Assembly (NCBI GenBank): GCA_027040585.1
Contig: JALULU010000200.1
Span: 1 to 9,373 of the forward strand
Source of the DNA: Acidobacteriota bacterium
GTDB lineage: Bacteria; Acidobacteriota; JAAYUB01; JAMOQF01
Reading direction: 5' to 3'
DNA length: 9,373 bases
Shown: piece by piece, positions 6,123-9,373 of the stretch
Numbering within the stretch: position 1 is the stretch's first letter
How the letters are laid out: each line of letters begins with the position of its first letter
Program-made: the position numbers and the translations under genes
The notes under the pieces: model-generated
Told to the model about the DNA's origin: nothing
The model's database searches: none
The model's input: the letters and a program-made list of their open reading frames with translations, nothing else

Positions 6123-7382
6123 ATGAAGGACCTTCTAAAGGGAGCAGATTTAAAGACAGAAATTCTTGCAGGGATTACAACCTTTTTCACAATGTCTTAC
6201 ATCTTATTTGTAAATCCTGCAATACTTTCAAAATCCGGAATGCCAAAGGATGGGGTATTTTTTGCAACTGCTTTTGCATCAGGAATAGCAATTTTAATTA
6301 TGGGATATTTTGCGGAACTTCCATTTGCACTTGCCCCCGGTATGGGTCTTAACGCATATTTTGCCTATACCGTTTGTATTCAAAAGCATATTTCATGGGA
6401 GACTGCCCTTACTGCTGTGTTTATTGAGGGAATTATATTTTTAATAATGGCACTTTTTAGTATCAGGGAATCCATTTTTAAGGCAGTTCCCAAAAGCCTT
6501 GCCTATTCAATTTCTGCAGGGATTGGCTTATTTATTGCACTTATTGGATTTCATAACAGTGGAATAATTACTTATGATACAGATACCCTTTTAAAACTTG
6601 GGAAAATAAATTCTTTTGAAGGAATAGTTACCATTGTTTCATTATTACTAATTGCCTATCTAATACATAAGGGAGTAAATGGAAGTCTTCTTATTGGAAT
6701 AATTTTTGCAACTGTTTTAGCACTTATTTTTGGAAAAACAAAATTTACGGGAGCTTTTTTTGGGATTCCTCATCCAAGTGCCGCTTTTAAACTTGATTTC
6801 CATTCAATTTTGTCATTTGGTATAGTTCCGGTAGTTATAACATTTTTACTTGTGGATATATTTGATACGGTTGGAACCCTTGCTGGACTTTGTGCAAGAC
6901 TTGGAATACCCCTTGATGATAAAAAGGTTTCAAGGGCTCTTACCACAGATGCCATTGGCACTACTGTTGGAGGTCTTCTTGGAACATCTACAGTAACCAC
7001 TTATATTGAAAGTGCTTCAGGTGTTGCTGCAGGTGGAAAAACAGGTGTTACGGCAATTGTTACAGCCATTTTATTCTTTTTATCTATTTTTTTAGCACCT
7101 ATAGTTGGAATTGTCCCCACATTTGCCACCTCAGCTGTTTTAATTTATGTTGGTGTTTTTATGATGAGTGCCATTAAAAATATTGATTGGGAGAATCCCC
7201 TTGATGCACTTCCAGCCTTTGTTGTACTTGTTGGTATACCCTTTACATTTAGCATTTCAGATGGGATGGGACTCGGTTTTATTACCTATGTATTTATAAG
7301 GCTTTTTGTGGGAAAATTTAAGGAATTAAATTGGGTTTTAATTTTAATTACTATAGTTTTTATTTTAAAATTTTTCTGGTAA
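6123..7382 (+). CDS. NCS2-family purine base permease (AzgA type; adenine/guanine/hypoxanthine)
   Basis: This 419-residue inner-membrane protein belongs to the AzgA branch of the nucleobase-cation symporter-2 group, which brings in adenine, guanine or hypoxanthine with protons. Its sequence is hydrophobic throughout, consistent with the family's 12-14 membrane segments. Diagnostic motifs are the N-terminal LKTEILAGITTFFTMSYILFVNP, LAPGMGLNAYFAY at 70-82 with N77, DIFDTVGTLAG at 245-255, and TSTVTTYIESASGVAAGGKTG from residue 288, where E296 lies in the substrate-binding stretch. Length is at the short end for the family (about 430-450). The ATG follows a strong ribosome site. The gene is transcribed away from lpxC, and recN follows after 47 bases. 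Whether adenine or guanine/hypoxanthine is preferred cannot be told from sequence alone, so no gene symbol is given. Confidence 0.93.
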   Translation: MKDLLKGADLKTEILAGITTFFTMSYILFVNPAILSKSGMPKDGVFFATAFASGIAILIMGYFAELPFALAPGMGLNAYFAYTVCIQKHISWETALTAVFIEGIIFLIMALFSIRESIFKAVPKSLAYSISAGIGLFIALIGFHNSGIITYDTDTLLKLGKINSFEGIVTIVSLLLIAYLIHKGVNGSLLIGIIFATVLALIFGKTKFTGAFFGIPHPSAAFKLDFHSILSFGIVPVVITFLLVDIFDTVGTLAGLCARLGIPLDDKKVSRALTTDAIGTTVGGLLGTSTVTTYIESASGVAAGGKTGVTAIVTAILFFLSIFLAPIVGIVPTFATSAVLIYVGVFMMSAIKNIDWENPLDALPAFVVLVGIPFTFSISDGMGLGFITYVFIRLFVGKFKELNWVLILITIVFILKFFW

Positions 7383-7392
7383 ATCAATGTAA

Positions 7393-7424
7393 TTGAAAAA
7401 AAAGTAGTTTTTTTGTAGTATTAT
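7393..7424 (+). promoter_or_regulatory. Putative recN promoter, overlapping an A8-GTAG-T7 hairpin
   Basis: TTGAAA (7393-7398) is separated by 17 bases from TAGTAT (7416-7421); an overlapping TATTAT lies at 7419-7424. Either -10 would start transcription at about 7428-7431, at the recN ATG (7430). Between the boxes, eight A (7396-7403), GTAG and seven T (7408-7414) could fold into a weak AT hairpin, which might also help end the permease transcript. No LexA-type operator was recognised. Confidence 0.45.
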
Positions 7425-7429
7425 CACTT

Positions 7430-9082
7430 ATGCTCAAATATTTAAGAATAAAAAATTTTGCCATAATAGAAGAATTGAGTTTTTCTCCAGGTAATGGCTT
7501 AAATGTTTTAAGTGGGGAAACGGGTTCGGGAAAATCCATTTTAATTGGTGCAGTTGGTTTATTACAAGGGGACAGGGCTAAAGTTGAACAAATTAAAAGT
7601 GGTTGTAAAAAAGCTGTGGTTGAAGGCGTTTTTGATTTAGATAGTGATTTTTTGGAGGAACTTGAAGGAAGGGGATTTGAGATAGATGGTGATGATATAA
7701 TAATAAGAAGGGAAATATCTCAAAGTGGCGGCAGAATTTTTCTAAATGATTCACCAATAACTTTAAAGATTTTAAAGGAAATTGGGGAGAGACTCATAGA
7801 AATTCATGGACAGTTTGATACAACTTTTCTTTTAAATCCCACATATCATTTAAAAATGATAGATGAATCTATTGACGATCTTGAGGCTTTAAGCAGTGTA
7901 AAAGAGAGTTATGATAAGATAATTAAATTTAAAGAAAAGCTGATTAAATTAAGTGAACGGGAGAGGGAAAGACTTCAGAGGATAGATATTCTTAAGTTTC
8001 AAATAAATGAAATAGAATCCGCTAACTTAAAAATTGAAGAAGAAGAGAAATTAATTTCAAGGAGAAATATACTGAAAAATTTCCAGAAAATTTCTGAGGT
8101 TTCTCAGCTTGTTTCAGAAAATTTATACGATGGGGATAAAAGTGCCTATGAGAGGATTTCCAGCTCACTTGACGCCATTTCAAAGATTTTGGGAGTAGAA
8201 GGTGAAATTGATTCCATCTATGAAAAATTGAAGGAATATATGTATGAAATGGAGTACATTTCAGGTTTTTTTAAAGAATTTAAGGAAAAAATCGACTACA
8301 GTGAAGGGGAACTTGATGAAATCGAAGGTAGATTAAATTTAATTGATAGATTAAAGAGTAAGTATGGCAGAACAATTGATGATGTTTTAAATTATTTAGA
8401 TATTGCAAAAAATGAACTAAATGAACTTGAAAATTTTAAAGAGTTAAAGTCAGATATTGAGAAAGAACTAAGAGTTGAGGAAGAAAACTTCTTAAATCTT
8501 TCAAAAAAACTTTCAAATTTAAGGAGAAAAAAATCCCTTCAGATTGAAAAGAGTGTGAATTCACATTTAAAAGATCTTGGCTTTAAGAATGGTGAATTTA
8601 AAATAGATATTAAGTTTTTAGAGGATAAATTTTCACCTGATGGTAAGGATGAGATAAATTTTTTTATAAAGACAAATGTGGGGGAAGATTTTATGCCCTT
8701 ACACAAAATTGCATCAGGTGGAGAACTTTCAAGAATAATGCTTTCACTAAAACTTTCACTCAAGCCCTTTCACAAAAATACACTCCTTATTTTTGATGAA
8801 ATTGACACTGGCATAGGTGGAAAAATAGCTGAAAAAGTTGGTAAAAAATTAAAGGAAGTTGGAAAAAGGAGTCAGACCTTTTGTGTAACCCATTTACCAC
8901 AGGTGGCTTCAAAGGGAGATGCCCATTTTCTTGTAAAAAAAGAGGTAAAGGATGGAAAAACTTCAGTTTCAATTATAAAACTTGAGGGGAGAGAAAGGAC
9001 TTTAGAAATTGCAAGGATGCTTGCAGGTGAAAAGATAACCGATAGTGCTATTAAACATGCTGAATCACTATTAAAGGGTTAG
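7430..9082 (+). CDS. recN: DNA repair protein RecN (SMC-like ATPase)
   Basis: RecN is a cytoplasmic SMC-like ATPase that acts at DNA double-strand breaks with RecA, helping hold or pair broken molecules. The 550-residue length is normal. In order it shows the typical start MLKYLRIKNFAIIEEL, Walker A GETGSGKS at 29-36, IHGQFD with Q-loop Q128, a long charged helical region at about 150-390 that forms the coiled coil and its turn, the ABC signature ASGGELSR at 428-435, Walker B LLIFDEIDTGIGG at 452-464 with catalytic E457, and CVTHLPQVA with switch H488. All nucleotide-binding elements are intact. The coil is rich in Glu and Lys, and its Ile/Leu spacing fits heptads. The ATG is set by the family N-terminus, yet there is no Shine-Dalgarno sequence before it, and the best promoter lies only a few bases upstream. 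The neighbouring permease is functionally unrelated. The PilZ-like gene converges on its 3' end. Confidence 0.97.
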   Translation: MLKYLRIKNFAIIEELSFSPGNGLNVLSGETGSGKSILIGAVGLLQGDRAKVEQIKSGCKKAVVEGVFDLDSDFLEELEGRGFEIDGDDIIIRREISQSGGRIFLNDSPITLKILKEIGERLIEIHGQFDTTFLLNPTYHLKMIDESIDDLEALSSVKESYDKIIKFKEKLIKLSERERERLQRIDILKFQINEIESANLKIEEEEKLISRRNILKNFQKISEVSQLVSENLYDGDKSAYERISSSLDAISKILGVEGEIDSIYEKLKEYMYEMEYISGFFKEFKEKIDYSEGELDEIEGRLNLIDRLKSKYGRTIDDVLNYLDIAKNELNELENFKELKSDIEKELRVEEENFLNLSKKLSNLRRKKSLQIEKSVNSHLKDLGFKNGEFKIDIKFLEDKFSPDGKDEINFFIKTNVGEDFMPLHKIASGGELSRIMLSLKLSLKPFHKNTLLIFDEIDTGIGGKIAEKVGKKLKEVGKRSQTFCVTHLPQVASKGDAHFLVKKEVKDGKTSVSIIKLEGRERTLEIARMLAGEKITDSAIKHAESLLKG

Positions 9083-9145
9083 TTTTAAATTTATAGCTAA
9101 ATTAAAAATATTAAACTTAAATAAACAAAACTGAAAATTCACTTC

Positions 9146-9373
9146 TTACCTTAAAATCCAGTTGTTTTTCTTTTCAGTAAATCTTATCCCCATCTTTAAC
9201 TGTCCCTCAATTTCATCAATCCATACAACATCTACTACTGCTGTTGCTTCAAAGGGAAATTTTGTGGCTATAATTTTTATTTTTGTGCCCACAGGTATTT
9301 TTCTTGAAATTTTTACGCATGCACCATTTATGCTAACATTTTCAGTTTCAGTTTCCTCAATAAAATGGTTTCC
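9146..9373 (-). CDS. PilZ-like domain protein, C-terminal fragment (5' end beyond window)
   Basis: The minus strand is open from the window edge for 75 codons and ends at TAA (complement of 9146-9148). The visible part contains ENVSINGACVKI, which fits the PilZ (D/N)-x-S-x-x-G motif used to bind cyclic di-GMP, followed by beta-strand-like stretches: VGTKIKIIA, EATAVVDVVWID, and LKMGIRF near the end. That order and the G-I-R-F ending are typical of PilZ beta barrels. The second half of the binding site, the RxxxR motif, would lie upstream and is not visible, so c-di-GMP binding cannot be confirmed and other domains may precede it. It converges on recN, separated by 63 AT-rich bases without a clear terminator. 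Confidence 0.72.
   Translation of the reverse strand, partial: GNHFIEETETENVSINGACVKISRKIPVGTKIKIIATKFPFEATAVVDVVWIDEIEGQLKMGIRFTEKKNNWILR

Noticed and set aside
5984..6190. Minus-strand 68-codon open frame upstream of lpxC
   Set aside because: It overlaps the permease start in antisense, is mostly Phe/Lys low-complexity sequence from the A/G tract, and has no convincing ribosome site.
7383..7429. LexA/SOS operator for recN
   Set aside because: recN is often SOS-controlled, but I see neither a CTGT-N8-ACAG nor a GAAC-N4-GTTC type site in this gap.
8869..8880. A third copy of the GTCAGACCT repeat, inside recN
   Set aside because: These bases encode the Ser-Gln-Thr-Phe just before the CVTHLPQ motif, so the match is explained by coding and covers only about nine bases.

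Overview
The window is chromosomal DNA from an AT-rich (about one-third GC by eye, not computed) bacterium. It carries lpxC, the committed step of lipid A synthesis, so the host very probably has a Gram-negative outer membrane. The genes are otherwise housekeeping types. The proteins are divergent enough from the well-studied proteobacterial forms that I place the host in a deep-branching or little-cultured, probably anaerobic lineage, but I cannot name the phylum from the sequence.

Layout, left to right. (1) 2-2919, plus strand: a compact operon of the 3' end of feoB (ferrous iron transporter), a ttcA-type tRNA thiolase that starts directly after the feoB stop, and a membrane-anchored PHP-domain metallohydrolase whose TTG start overlaps the ttcA stop. 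(2) 2986-3338: a complete one-piece tmRNA (ssrA) with a visible tag reading frame, first pseudoknot and encoded CCA end. (3) 3433-4899: a divergent serine hydroxymethyltransferase-like PLP enzyme behind its own -10 box. (4) 4900-5123: a convergent gap holding copies of a TTGGGGTCAGACC-type repeat, one of them half of an imperfect inverted repeat. (5) 5124-5978, minus strand: lpxC. (6) 5979-6122: a divergent promoter region. (7) 6123-7382: an AzgA-type NCS2 purine permease. (8) 7430-9082: recN, the SMC-like DNA repair ATPase, with no Shine-Dalgarno and a promoter so close that its mRNA may be leaderless. (9) 9146-9373, minus strand: the C-terminal part of a PilZ-like protein running off the right edge.

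Functional links are modest. FeoB supplies Fe2+ and TtcA-type enzymes need an iron-sulfur cluster, so their close pairing makes metabolic sense. SHMT makes glycine and C1 units used in purine synthesis, and the permease imports purine bases, but the two genes are separated and transcribed independently. I found no defence system, CRISPR array, prophage or intact transposon. The points most worth a second look are the repeat element at 4907-5061, the insertion-bearing SHMT homologue, the uncharged tmRNA tag, the possibly leaderless recN and the two-module PHP protein.
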